DNA of 10,712 bases from Candidatus Cloacimonadota bacterium (GCA_030626645.1 DAOUTP010000042.1:1-10712), one strand, 5' to 3'; counted from the first letter of the stretch, positions 1 to 6,995 are shown. Numbers and translations are program-made. Notes: generated by a model from the sequence alone, not told the origin.

Positions 1-627
1 AATCCACCACCTGATACTACAGGTTGTATTGTAGATCATATTAATTATGGTAATCAGCTCACTCCTGATGATTGGACAGCTGGTGATCCCAGTGATCCTC
101 AAACACTTAACTCGAATATCGGTGTTATCAGTGATAATGCAATAGATGAATTTAAAAACCTGGAAGTAACATCTAGCATACAAGAAGATTACAGTACAAA
201 CAGAGATAAAACACAATACCGTCTTCGCTTCATGGTTAACAACGACTGGGATCAATATGGTGATGGTTTAAGATTTACATCTGGAAATGGTTATTTATAT
301 GAATGTCCATATATTGTTTACACTTGGTGGGATGGAGTTAATAGTGCAGATAATTACGAATTATCAAATACGAATAAAATATTAAACGTATACCCGAATC
401 CTTTTAATTCTTCTACAAACATTTCATTTCAATTAAGCTGTGATCAAAACGAACAGATAATGCTGGAGATCTATAATATCAAAGGGCAAAAGGTTTTTTC
501 GAGAATGAATCTGCCTACTGTTGGCTCTGTTTTGTGGAATTGTGAAGCTCAAACATCGGGAATCTATTTAATTAAGATTTCCAATTCAAAACAAAAATAT
601 GTAAAGAAAATTACATATTTAAAATGA
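1..627 (+). CDS. Secreted protein with C-terminal type IX sorting domain (5' partial)
   Basis: The frame is open from base 1 to a TGA at 625-627, giving 208 residues of a protein that starts before the window. The last 80 or so residues form a typical Por/type IX secretion C-terminal domain: a YPNPFN motif at about residues 132-137, an IYNIKGQKV strand, a SGIYLIKI strand and a basic KKITYLK end. In this family the domain directs export across the outer membrane and is usually removed or used for surface attachment. The preceding 120 residues contain a Thr/Asp/Asn-rich stretch and a TQYRLRF motif, which looks like a beta-sandwich module of the DNRLRE/carbohydrate-binding kind; that resemblance is from memory and uncertain. 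An ATG at 232 lies inside this open frame and is not a credible start. The catalytic or binding part, if any, lies upstream. The C-terminal domain call is strong; the function of the whole protein is unknown. Confidence 0.8.
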   Translation, partial: NPPPDTTGCIVDHINYGNQLTPDDWTAGDPSDPQTLNSNIGVISDNAIDEFKNLEVTSSIQEDYSTNRDKTQYRLRFMVNNDWDQYGDGLRFTSGNGYLYECPYIVYTWWDGVNSADNYELSNTNKILNVYPNPFNSSTNISFQLSCDQNEQIMLEIYNIKGQKVFSRMNLPTVGSVLWNCEAQTSGIYLIKISNSKQKYVKKITYLK

Positions 628-725
628 AGAAAAGATTACTTATGGTTTTTTTGTTTGCGTTTGTTCGCAATTGTTCGCTGCTAAATATTCTTACAAAGAG
701 GAACTCAAATGAAATTAGCAGTTGA
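624..725 (+). CDS. Small ORF, 33 codons, signal-peptide-like start (doubtful)
   Basis: The ATG overlaps the stop of the upstream secreted-protein gene (ATGA), and the frame runs to a TGA just inside the next gene. The product would begin MKKRLLMVFLFAFV, a basic start followed by a hydrophobic stretch as in a signal peptide or small membrane peptide. It then becomes polar, with no clear cleavage site or lipobox. There is no convincing Shine-Dalgarno sequence before it. The region also contains a 10-base repeat and the ribosome binding site of the next gene. It could be a real small peptide, a leftover of a decayed exported protein, or chance. Not recognised. Confidence 0.2.
   Translation: MKKRLLMVFLFAFVRNCSLLNILTKRNSNEISS
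651..680 (+). repeat. Three tandem imperfect 10-base repeats
   Basis: Bases 651-660, 661-670 and 671-680 read ttgtttgcgt, ttgttcgcaa and ttgttcgctg, sharing the pattern TTGTTYGC plus two variable bases. The spacing of 10 bases is close to one helical turn. They lie 29 bases before the EndoQ-like start codon. A regulatory site is possible but unproven. Confidence 0.35.
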
Positions 726-1935
726 TCTTCATTCACATTCAGGATATGCCGGAGGTGTGGGACAAATTGAACTTACCTCAGTTTCCAAAACGATGAAACT
801 GAAAGGGATCGATGTTTTTGGAACTGGTGATTGCATTTTTCCACCCAGAACTGAAGAGCTAAAACAAGAATTAATGGAAGTGAGTGAGGGGTTATTTGCT
901 CTTCCAAAAGATGACAGTAAATTTCTTTTACAAACGGAAGTTATCTTCTCTACAAAATTAGTTCATAAAAGAAATAAAACAATTGCTCATCACATTATAC
1001 TTTTTACGGATTTTGAATCGATACGTAAGATGCAATCATTGATGACTAAATGGGGAATGAAGAATACAATTGGCAGACCATTTATTACCAGTGATACACA
1101 AAAAGAATTGGAAGATCAACTTTTTGAAATATCAAATATTCATCCGCTGATCGAAATTATTCCGGCTCATGTGATGACACCAGACGGTATCTTTGGGAGT
1201 AAGAACGATCTTGATGAATTGAGTGAATTTTATGGAAAATTTCTTCCTAAAATTAGAGCAATCGAAACCGGTTTAAGTGCAGATCCACATATGTTAGAGA
1301 AAATTCCAGATCTATCAAATCTTACATTTATTTCTAATAGTGATTGCCACAGTGCTGCCTTGAACAGGATCGGTAGAGAATTTACTGTCCTTGATGTAGA
1401 TCAAGTTAATTTCAAAAGTATAATTAATGCTATAAGACAGAACAAAGTAATAATGACGGCAGAATTCAATCCGGCAGAGGGCAGGTATTTTCTAACAGGA
1501 CATAGAGCAGATAGAAAAGGGCATTCCCATGAAATGATCTTTGCAGATGAATTACCTCGAGAATTGATCTGTCCGGTCTGTAATAAGAAGATGAATCTGG
1601 GAGTAAGAGAGCGAAGCATTCAATTGCAGGATAATTCTATCATTCCAATTTTCCGTAAATTCATGCATCTCATACCACTTATCGAAGTTATTGCAACCTC
1701 ACAAAACCTAAAAAGCATTACATCGAATAAAGTGAGAAAACTTTTCGATATCATTATGAGCATTTTTCCCTCGGAAATCGCTTTATGGCAATCAGATAGC
1801 ATTCAAGTTATGCTTGACAAAAGAATCGACCCAAAAACTATCAACCAGATTTTAGCAGTCAAGAAAGGTGATTTCATATTCCAACCACCTGGTTTTGATG
1901 GTACTTATGGTAAATTAATTATAGGAGATAATTGA
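709..1935 (+). CDS. Endonuclease Q-like PHP-domain protein
   Basis: This 408-residue protein begins VDLHSHS, the first metal-binding motif of the PHP phosphoesterase fold (D6, H8, H10). It continues with GTGD (D41), TE (E77), HH (94-95), PAH (H154), ETGLSAD (E186) and SNSDCH (D212, H214). The order and spacing match the EndoQ family (formerly a conserved PHP-domain hypothetical), which in archaea and some bacteria nicks DNA 5' of uracil, hypoxanthine, xanthine and abasic sites to start repair. After the PHP domain come a zinc-finger-like region with one CPVC pair (C288, C291) followed by LGVRER, and a C-terminal PPGFDGTYGKL segment, as in EndoQ. The partner Cys pair expected near residues 265-275 is absent; His residues (265, 272, 274) lie there instead. 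The start is supported by AGAGGA at 697-702. The stop overlaps the next gene's ATG, so the two are probably co-translated. Family call confident, activity inferred. Confidence 0.85.
   Translation: MKLAVDLHSHSGYAGGVGQIELTSVSKTMKLKGIDVFGTGDCIFPPRTEELKQELMEVSEGLFALPKDDSKFLLQTEVIFSTKLVHKRNKTIAHHIILFTDFESIRKMQSLMTKWGMKNTIGRPFITSDTQKELEDQLFEISNIHPLIEIIPAHVMTPDGIFGSKNDLDELSEFYGKFLPKIRAIETGLSADPHMLEKIPDLSNLTFISNSDCHSAALNRIGREFTVLDVDQVNFKSIINAIRQNKVIMTAEFNPAEGRYFLTGHRADRKGHSHEMIFADELPRELICPVCNKKMNLGVRERSIQLQDNSIIPIFRKFMHLIPLIEVIATSQNLKSITSNKVRKLFDIIMSIFPSEIALWQSDSIQVMLDKRIDPKTINQILAVKKGDFIFQPPGFDGTYGKLIIGDN
1923..1927 (+). promoter_or_regulatory. Ribosome binding site deciding the M24 peptidase start
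   Basis: AGGAG lies 7 bases before the ATG at 1935 and only 4 bases before the in-frame TTG at 1932. The spacing favours the ATG, which gives a TGATG stop-start overlap with the EndoQ-like gene. Confidence 0.6.
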
Positions 1936-3146
1936 TGGATTTAAAACTTTTAATTGATCGTAGAAAAGGTTTGGTCAAACAATTGAAAGAAAAGGAACTG
2001 ATTATTGTTTTTTCTTCTTCAATGCCGGATTATCCTCGCTATTTTTTGCAAAACAATAACTTTTTATATTTAACCGGATTAGAAATTCCAAATGCTGTTC
2101 TTATATTGAGTAAAGAAAAAGAAAAGCAGATTTTTATGCTTTTTATCGAACGAGGAATTCCCAAAAGAGAAGTGTGGGAAGGCAAAAAGCTAACAATCGA
2201 AGAAGTAAAGCAAAAAAGTGGTATTGAAAAAATATCATACCTTGATGAGTTTGATAGAATTATAAGTTTGGCATTATTGGACAAAACAAAGTGTTTTATA
2301 AATGGTATTCAAACATCTATTAATACAAATTTAAATAAGCAACAGGACTTCATTAAGCAAATTAGAGATAGATTCCCAAAACTGCAGTTTGATGACATAT
2401 CAGAAATAGTACTTCCTCTCAGAACAATTAAGGAAAAATGGGAAATTATACAGCTTCAAAAAGCTATCGATATTACCGGAAATGGAATTAAAAGTATAAT
2501 TAAAAAAGCGAAACCTGGAATGATGGAATATGAATTGGAAGCGATCCTACAATTTGAAGTTACCCGAAAAGGACTTCGGCATATGGGATTCAAATCAATT
2601 ATTGCAGCAGGTGGCAATGCGGCAACTCTACATTATGAGCAGAATAATTCCAGGATAGGAAAAGATGAAATGGTGCTTCTGGATGTTGGTGCAGCACATA
2701 ATAATTATAGTGCTGATATTTCCAGAACATTTCCTGTTTCAGGAAAATTCACCAAACGACAGAAAGAAGTTTATTCCGAAGTTTTAAAAATTAATAAAAA
2801 GATCATAACAATGGTTAAACCCGGAATCGGGATGAAAGAACTGAACGAAAAAACAGTTGAATTGATACAGAAATCTCTAATTAAATTAAAACTGATTAAA
2901 GATAAAAAAGACTACCGCAAATACTATATGCATAGTGTCGGTCATCATCTTGGGATGGACACTCACGATATCGGAGCTCGTAATTCTGTTTTAAAGATGG
3001 GGACTGTGATCACGATAGAACCGGGCATTTATATCCCGGAAGAGAAAATTGGTGTACGTATTGAAGATGATATTCTGGTTACAAAGACCGGATATAAGAA
3101 TCTTTCCAAAAATATTCCCAAAGAAATAAAAGATTTGGAAAGATGA
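1935..3146 (+). CDS. pepP: Xaa-Pro aminopeptidase (M24 family, aminopeptidase P type)
   Basis: The product is a 403-residue cytosolic metallopeptidase that removes the N-terminal residue from peptides with proline in position 2. The first 160 or so residues form the creatinase/aminopeptidase P N-terminal domain, with the recognisable FLYLTGL and REVWEGKK segments. The pita-bread catalytic domain follows. Its five dinuclear-metal ligands are visible, numbered from the ATG at 1935: D250 in LLDVGA, D261 in ADISRTF, H337 in SVGHHLG, E362 in TIEPGIY and E377 in VRIEDD; H233 in LHYEQNN is the usual substrate-site histidine. Length is slightly shorter than E. coli PepP. An in-frame TTG at 1932 is a less likely start. 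No signal peptide is seen. It overlaps the EndoQ-like gene by one base, suggesting shared translation but no obvious shared pathway. A prolidase is the main alternative, but the N-terminal motifs favour aminopeptidase P. Confidence 0.9.
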   Translation: MDLKLLIDRRKGLVKQLKEKELIIVFSSSMPDYPRYFLQNNNFLYLTGLEIPNAVLILSKEKEKQIFMLFIERGIPKREVWEGKKLTIEEVKQKSGIEKISYLDEFDRIISLALLDKTKCFINGIQTSINTNLNKQQDFIKQIRDRFPKLQFDDISEIVLPLRTIKEKWEIIQLQKAIDITGNGIKSIIKKAKPGMMEYELEAILQFEVTRKGLRHMGFKSIIAAGGNAATLHYEQNNSRIGKDEMVLLDVGAAHNNYSADISRTFPVSGKFTKRQKEVYSEVLKINKKIITMVKPGIGMKELNEKTVELIQKSLIKLKLIKDKKDYRKYYMHSVGHHLGMDTHDIGARNSVLKMGTVITIEPGIYIPEEKIGVRIEDDILVTKTGYKNLSKNIPKEIKDLER

Positions 3147-3247
3147 CCCTGAGAAAGTCTCTTTCACGTGTTCTAATACTTGACTCTTTTAGGGTTGCAA
3201 CTGAAGAAGAATTGAAAGAAACTTTGAAAGTGTTAAACAAGGTGTAA
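3143..3247 (+). CDS. Small ORF, 34 codons, unknown
   Basis: The ATG overlaps the stop of the peptidase gene (ATGA) and the frame ends at TAA 3245-3247. The product starts MTLRKSLSRVLILDSF and ends in a helix-like, charged EEELKETLKVLNKV stretch. A weak GGAAAG precedes the start. The second half looks like the C-terminal helix of a larger enzyme, so it could be the residue of a decayed gene; a genuine small protein coupled to the peptidase is the alternative. Not recognised. It occupies most of the 140-base gap before coaD, the largest gap between adjacent plus-strand genes. Confidence 0.3.
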   Translation: MTLRKSLSRVLILDSFRVATEEELKETLKVLNKV

Positions 3248-3286
3248 AATTGAGAGAAACATTTTTAAAGTTAATGAGAGGGTAAA

Positions 3287-3766
3287 ATGAAAATAGCAAT
3301 TTACGCTGGAACATTCGATCCTATTACAAATGGGCATATTGATGTTTTAGCCAAAGCTTCTAAAGTTTTTGATAAGATTATTCTAGCTGTTGCTGAGCAT
3401 ACAGGGAAAGACACAATATTTTCTTGGGAAGAACGTTGTGATCTATGTGAAAAATCTGTAGCATATAATAAGAAAGTTAAAGTCACGAAATTCTCTGGAT
3501 TGGTTGTTGATTTTGCAAAAGAGGTTAAAGCTACGATTATGATCCGTGGATTACGAGCAGTATCAGATTTTGAATATGAACTCTCTCTTGCGCTTATGAA
3601 TAAAAATTTAAGTGAAGAACTGGAAACAGTTTTTTTCGTTCCGGACAATAAATATTTATACTTAAGTTCAACAATGATTCGGGAAGTTGTAGCACTTGGT
3701 GGTGATGCCAGTGATTTTATTTCTGAATGCGTTGCAAAAGCACTTAAGGAAAAATTGAATAATTAA
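3287..3766 (+). CDS. coaD: Phosphopantetheine adenylyltransferase
   Basis: CoaD transfers AMP from ATP to 4'-phosphopantetheine, giving dephospho-CoA, the penultimate step of coenzyme A synthesis in the cytoplasm. The 159-residue length is normal for the family. The nucleotidyltransferase signature is intact: YAGTFDPITNGH at 6-17 (T9, H17 of the T/HxGH-type site), RGLRAVSDFEYE at 87-98, and LSSTMIRE at 126-133, the ISSTxxR-like ATP-binding motif. GAGAGGG at 3276-3282 is a good ribosome binding site 4 bases before the ATG. CoaD genes often follow the 16S rRNA methyltransferase gene rsmD; here an M24 peptidase and a small unknown ORF come first. A DUF3467 gene follows after 28 bases. Confidence 0.97.
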   Translation: MKIAIYAGTFDPITNGHIDVLAKASKVFDKIILAVAEHTGKDTIFSWEERCDLCEKSVAYNKKVKVTKFSGLVVDFAKEVKATIMIRGLRAVSDFEYELSLALMNKNLSEELETVFFVPDNKYLYLSSTMIREVVALGGDASDFISECVAKALKEKLNN

Positions 3767-3794
3767 TAAATAAAAAATAATAGGAGATAATAAA

Positions 3795-4106
3795 ATGAAT
3801 CAACCAAAAAAGCAAAAACTAAATATCAAACTTGACGAACAGGTAGGCGAAGGGATTTATTCAAATTTTTGTATGATAACAAATTCACCTTCCGAGTTCA
3901 TTCTGGATTTCGGAAGAATCGTTCCGGGGTTACCAAGTGCAAAGATATACAGTAGAATTATGACAACCCCGCAACACGCAAAACAATTTTTGAAAACACT
4001 TCAACAAAACATTGAGAATTTTGAAGAAAAACATGGTGAGATCAATCTACCAGGACAACATGAAGAGAAAGATATTGGTTTTAAGAATCAACCACAAAAC
4101 TCTTGA
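3795..4106 (+). CDS. DUF3467 family protein
   Basis: This 103-residue protein has the layout of DUF3467: a Lys-rich start, then KLDEQVGEGIYSNF, the SPSEFILDFGRIVPGLP core, a SRIMTTPQHAKQF segment and a helical end with FEEKHGEI. The family is small, cytosolic and of unknown role; members have the look of a compact alpha/beta domain. There is no signal peptide or membrane segment. AGGAG at 3782-3786 sits 8 bases before the ATG. It lies between coaD and secD on the same strand, which may only reflect co-transcription. The last 15 or so residues are polar and probably disordered. Family assignment rests on motif recognition from memory. Confidence 0.85.
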   Translation: MNQPKKQKLNIKLDEQVGEGIYSNFCMITNSPSEFILDFGRIVPGLPSAKIYSRIMTTPQHAKQFLKTLQQNIENFEEKHGEINLPGQHEEKDIGFKNQPQNS

Positions 4107-4129
4107 CGGGTGTACAAGAAAAGAAGTTT

Positions 4130-4160
4130 TTGATTTTTCTGAAATTATTTGATAGATAAT
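4130..4160 (+). promoter_or_regulatory. Possible sigma-70-like promoter before secD
   Basis: In the 77-base gap before secD, TTGATT (4130-4135) is followed after 17 bases by TAGATA (4153-4158); GATAAT at 4155-4160 is an overlapping alternative. The match is weak in such AT-rich sequence, and read-through from the upstream genes is equally possible. Confidence 0.2.
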
Positions 4161-4183
4161 AGATTAATTAAGGAGACATAATA

Positions 4184-5791
4184 ATGAGGAACAAAAAAAT
4201 TCGCGGCTTGATCATACTTGGAGTTCTGCTGGTTACAGCATACTACTTCCTGCCGATGGTCGTTCCAAACCTACCTTCATTCTGGACGACTAAACGATTA
4301 AAACTTGGTTTAGATCTTCAGGGTGGTTCTCAAATCCAGTTGGAAGTTGATTTTACTAATTCTGAACTTTCTGAAAAGGAAAGAGAAGATGCTATTAAAA
4401 CTGCTTACGAGATCATTAGAAATAGAATAGACCAGTTCGGTGTAGCAGAACCTTTAATTCAAAGAGTTGCAAATACAAACAGGATCATCATACAATTGCC
4501 TGGATTAAAAGATCCCGGTAGAGCTAAAGACCTTATTGGCAAAACTGCTATGCTTGAATTCAAATTTGTAGCTTCTTCCGAGCAGATGCAGGAAACATAT
4601 AAGACGATGGACAAATTCCTTCAAGAGAATATCCAGAATTACGAGATTCTGCAAGAATTTTCTGACATTAATGATACCGAAGAAGTTGTTGATATATTAG
4701 GAATTGAAGAAGATGCAGAAGATGCTTCTTATGATAATGCTATGATCTTCACAGATCTTACGACTTCCGAAGAAGGTATGCCATTACAAATTGAATACAA
4801 ATATCTTGCTACACTTAAGGAATTACTCAAGGATCCGCAATTCTTACAAAATGTTCCTACAGGACTTCAAATTGCTTTAGGGAAAGAGGATAAAAATGAT
4901 CCGTATTCAGCCAGAGATATTTATATTCTGCACAAACGTGCTGAGATTACTGGAGATGCTCTTGACAATGCGATCACAAGAATTGGTCAGGGTTATACTG
5001 CAAAAGATAAGGGTCCTTACATCATGCTTGAATTTAAAAAGACTGGTGCTAAGAAGTTTAAAAATATCACGGGACAGAATATTGGTGAAAGACTTGCGAT
5101 CATGCTCGATGACATAGTATTTATTGCTCCGACGATCGAATCCCGTATTCCTGACGGTCAAGCTCGTATTACTGGAAATTTTACAATTGAAGAGTGTCAT
5201 GACATGGTTATCGTGCTTAATGCCGGTAGTCTTCCTGCACCGGTAAATATTATTGAAGAAAGAACGGTAGGTCCAACTCTCGGTTCTGATAGTATCAAAG
5301 CAGGTATCCTGGCAGCTCTCATCGGTATGGTTGTTGTGATCTTGTTCATGATGATCTACTACGGTCTTTCCGGGTTATTTGCCGATATCGCTGTTATCGT
5401 TAATGTAACATTTATTATTGCTGTGATGACAATGCTGGAGGGAACACTTACAATGCCTGGTATTGCCGGTATGATCCTTACAATTGGTATGGCGGTTGAT
5501 GCGAATGTTATCATATTTGAAAGAATTAGAGAATATCTTGCAGCGGGTAAAACAGTACGTTCTGCTGTAGATAGCGGATTCAGTCGTGCAATGGTTACTA
5601 TTCTAGATGCTAACATTACTACACTTATCACAGCACTTGTTCTGTATCAATTCGGAACAGGACCGATCAAAGGTTTTGCAGTGACACTTTCAATTGGTAT
5701 AGTTGGTTCTATGTTTGCTTCTATAGTTTTGGTTAAAGCAATATTTGATGGTTTAGTAACAAATAGTGCTAAAGATAAATTGAGTATTTAG
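4184..5791 (+). CDS. secD: Protein translocase subunit SecD
   Basis: SecD is an inner-membrane RND-type subunit that, with SecF, uses the proton gradient to help pull proteins through SecYEG into the periplasm. The 535-residue product has a first membrane helix at about 8-26, then LKLGLDLQGGSQIQLEVD (40-56) opening the large periplasmic P1 domain. The conserved IGERLAIMLDD and PDGQARITG segments fall near 300-331. Five more helices fill about 372-522. The RND motif GMAVDANVIIFERIREYLAAG (435-455) carries D439, linked to proton movement in SecD. The stretch at about 135-250 is acidic and contains an EEDAED run, and may be lineage-specific. AAGGAG at 4170-4175 supports the start. secF follows after 8 bases, so the pair is surely co-translated. 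SecD and SecF are separate here, unlike the fused SecDF of Bacteroidota. Confidence 0.98.
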   Translation: MRNKKIRGLIILGVLLVTAYYFLPMVVPNLPSFWTTKRLKLGLDLQGGSQIQLEVDFTNSELSEKEREDAIKTAYEIIRNRIDQFGVAEPLIQRVANTNRIIIQLPGLKDPGRAKDLIGKTAMLEFKFVASSEQMQETYKTMDKFLQENIQNYEILQEFSDINDTEEVVDILGIEEDAEDASYDNAMIFTDLTTSEEGMPLQIEYKYLATLKELLKDPQFLQNVPTGLQIALGKEDKNDPYSARDIYILHKRAEITGDALDNAITRIGQGYTAKDKGPYIMLEFKKTGAKKFKNITGQNIGERLAIMLDDIVFIAPTIESRIPDGQARITGNFTIEECHDMVIVLNAGSLPAPVNIIEERTVGPTLGSDSIKAGILAALIGMVVVILFMMIYYGLSGLFADIAVIVNVTFIIAVMTMLEGTLTMPGIAGMILTIGMAVDANVIIFERIREYLAAGKTVRSAVDSGFSRAMVTILDANITTLITALVLYQFGTGPIKGFAVTLSIGIVGSMFASIVLVKAIFDGLVTNSAKDKLSI

Positions 5792-5799
5792 GGGGAACG

Positions 5800-6756
5800 A
5801 TGAGATTTTTTGGAAAAACAAAAATTGACTTCATAGGAAAAAGGAGAATTGCATTTGCAATATCTTTAGTTGTTATTCTTGCAGGGATCGTTTCGCTTGT
5901 AATTAATAAAGGTCCAAAATACAGTATTGATTTTACGGGTGGAGTAGCTATGGAACTTGATCTTACACCTGTAAAAGAAGGTGCACAAATAATTAAGGTT
6001 CAAGATATTCGTGATGCTCTTACAAATGCCGGCATCCAGGATGCTGAGATTCAAGAAATAAAAGGGGCGGAAGGAAAACGATTTATTCTTATCAAAACTC
6101 AGGTTGTGGGTGGTATGAAAGATAAGACAAGTACAAAAGTTATTGATGTTATCAAGAAACAATTCCCTGATAATGTTGATCCTGATACACTGATTCGTCT
6201 TCAGGAAGAAGTAGGACCAAAGATAGGTGAAGAACTTAAAGGTAAAGCTATTCTCGCTATATTCTGGGCATTACTTGGAATTATCCTCTATATATGGTGG
6301 AGATTCGAATTTACATTCGGTCTCGCTGCTGTTGCGGCTCTTTTCCATGATATTCTTATTACAATTGGTATCTTTTCTTTCTTAGGAATAGAGATCAGCC
6401 TTTCTATTGTGGCGGCTCTTCTCACTATCGTAGGTTATTCACTTAATGATACAATCGTTGTTTTTGACAGAATTCGTGAAGACCTCAAAATTTATAGAAA
6501 AGAATCTTATGGTAGTGTAATTAATCACAGTATTAATGAAACACTTAGCAGAACTATCATTACTTCACTCACTACATTTGTGGTCGTTCTCAGTCTTTAT
6601 CTCTTTGGTGGAACTGTTATTCATGACTTTGCATTTGCAATATTAGTTGGAGTAATAGTTGGTACTTATTCTTCTATCTTTGTGGCAAGCCCGCTTATGG
6701 TTGAACACTTTAATAAAAGAGAAAAGAAAATGGGAACCCGCGGGAAAAAGAAATAA
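5800..6756 (+). CDS. secF: Protein translocase subunit SecF
   Basis: SecF is the partner of SecD in the proton-driven translocase accessory complex of the inner membrane. The 318 residues comprise a first helix at about 16-36, the YSIDFTGGVAMEL motif (41-53) that begins the small periplasmic domain, VGPKIGEELKGKA (138-150) leading into helix 2, and four further helices to about 300. The RND motif VGYSLNDTIVVFDRIREDL at 211-229 is intact, with D217 in the expected place. The C-terminus is short and strongly basic (KREKKMGTRGKKK), consistent with a cytosolic tail. GGGGGA at 5791-5796, overlapping the secD stop, serves as ribosome binding site. No yajC is seen on this side. A hairpin and a strong terminator follow the stop. 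Confidence 0.98.
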   Translation: MRFFGKTKIDFIGKRRIAFAISLVVILAGIVSLVINKGPKYSIDFTGGVAMELDLTPVKEGAQIIKVQDIRDALTNAGIQDAEIQEIKGAEGKRFILIKTQVVGGMKDKTSTKVIDVIKKQFPDNVDPDTLIRLQEEVGPKIGEELKGKAILAIFWALLGIILYIWWRFEFTFGLAAVAALFHDILITIGIFSFLGIEISLSIVAALLTIVGYSLNDTIVVFDRIREDLKIYRKESYGSVINHSINETLSRTIITSLTTFVVVLSLYLFGGTVIHDFAFAILVGVIVGTYSSIFVASPLMVEHFNKREKKMGTRGKKK

Positions 6757-6762
6757 TTAGAA

Positions 6763-6781
6763 AAAACTCGATTTGAGTTTT
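6763..6781. terminator. Small hairpin with T-runs on both strands
   Basis: AAAACTC (6763-6769) pairs with GAGTTTT (6775-6781) around a GATTT loop. On the minus strand the stem is followed by further T residues (six in a row), so it could act as a backup terminator for lpx transcripts running left. On the plus strand the T-run is only four. Confidence 0.4.
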
Positions 6782-6789
6782 AAAATAAC

Positions 6790-6821
6790 AAGCCCTTCGG
6801 TGAAAACTGAGGGGCTTTTTT
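6790..6821 (+). terminator. Intrinsic terminator after secF
   Basis: AAGCCCTTCGGT (6790-6801) pairs over 12 positions, two of them G-T, with ACTGAGGGGCTT (6806-6817) around a GAAA tetraloop. The T-run 6816-6821 follows directly. The position, 33 bases after the secF stop, fits the end of the plus-strand gene run. Confidence 0.9.
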
Positions 6822-6907
6822 AATTGATAATGTGAAAAACAAACAGATGATTAAGCGCAATCAATCCTACAAACATCGCAAATCCCTAATCTAATCTTTC
6901 AACGGCA

Positions 6908-6990
6908 TCTCCTGTAACCATGCCTAAAATAAATAGAGCAGGAGAGTGACACGCCTTCGCCAGCTTCGGCGGTGCTGGCAGTAGGGTGAG
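6908..6990. repeat. GC-rich hairpin block in convergent intergenic region
   Basis: Between the two terminators lies a short GC-rich block (about 6950-6980) in otherwise AT-rich DNA. GCCAGC (6959-6964) pairs with GCTGGC (6974-6979) across a 9-base loop, and CGCC/GGCG pairings (6952-6955 or 6958-6961 with 6968-6971) offer alternative folds. A flanking inverted repeat TCTCCTG (6908-6914) and CAGGAGA (6939-6945) is also present. No reading frame of note crosses it. It resembles dispersed palindromic intergenic repeats in other genomes; only one copy is visible here. The rest of 6822-6995 shows nothing recognisable. Confidence 0.4.
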
Positions 6991-6995
6991 GTAAT

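Noticed and set aside
1932..1934. TTG start for the M24 peptidase
   Set aside because: The ATG directly after it has better spacing (7 bases) to AGGAG.
709..3146. EndoQ-like gene plus peptidase as a defence or toxin module
   Set aside because: Both match housekeeping repair and peptide-processing families, no other defence or mobile genes are near, and the context is ordinary.
3180..3250. Promoter before coaD (TTGACT at 3180, or TTGAAA 3224 with TAAAAT 3245)
   Set aside because: TTGACT has no -10 match at suitable spacing, and the second pair has only a 15-base spacer; expected by chance in AT-rich DNA.
3301..3648. 115-codon open frame antisense to coaD
   Set aside because: It lies wholly inside coaD, which has complete motifs; no ribosome binding site and a composition typical of an opposite-strand shadow.
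6734..6744. CCCGCGGG palindrome near the end of secF
   Set aside because: It is part of the basic C-terminal coding sequence and too short to mean anything by itself.
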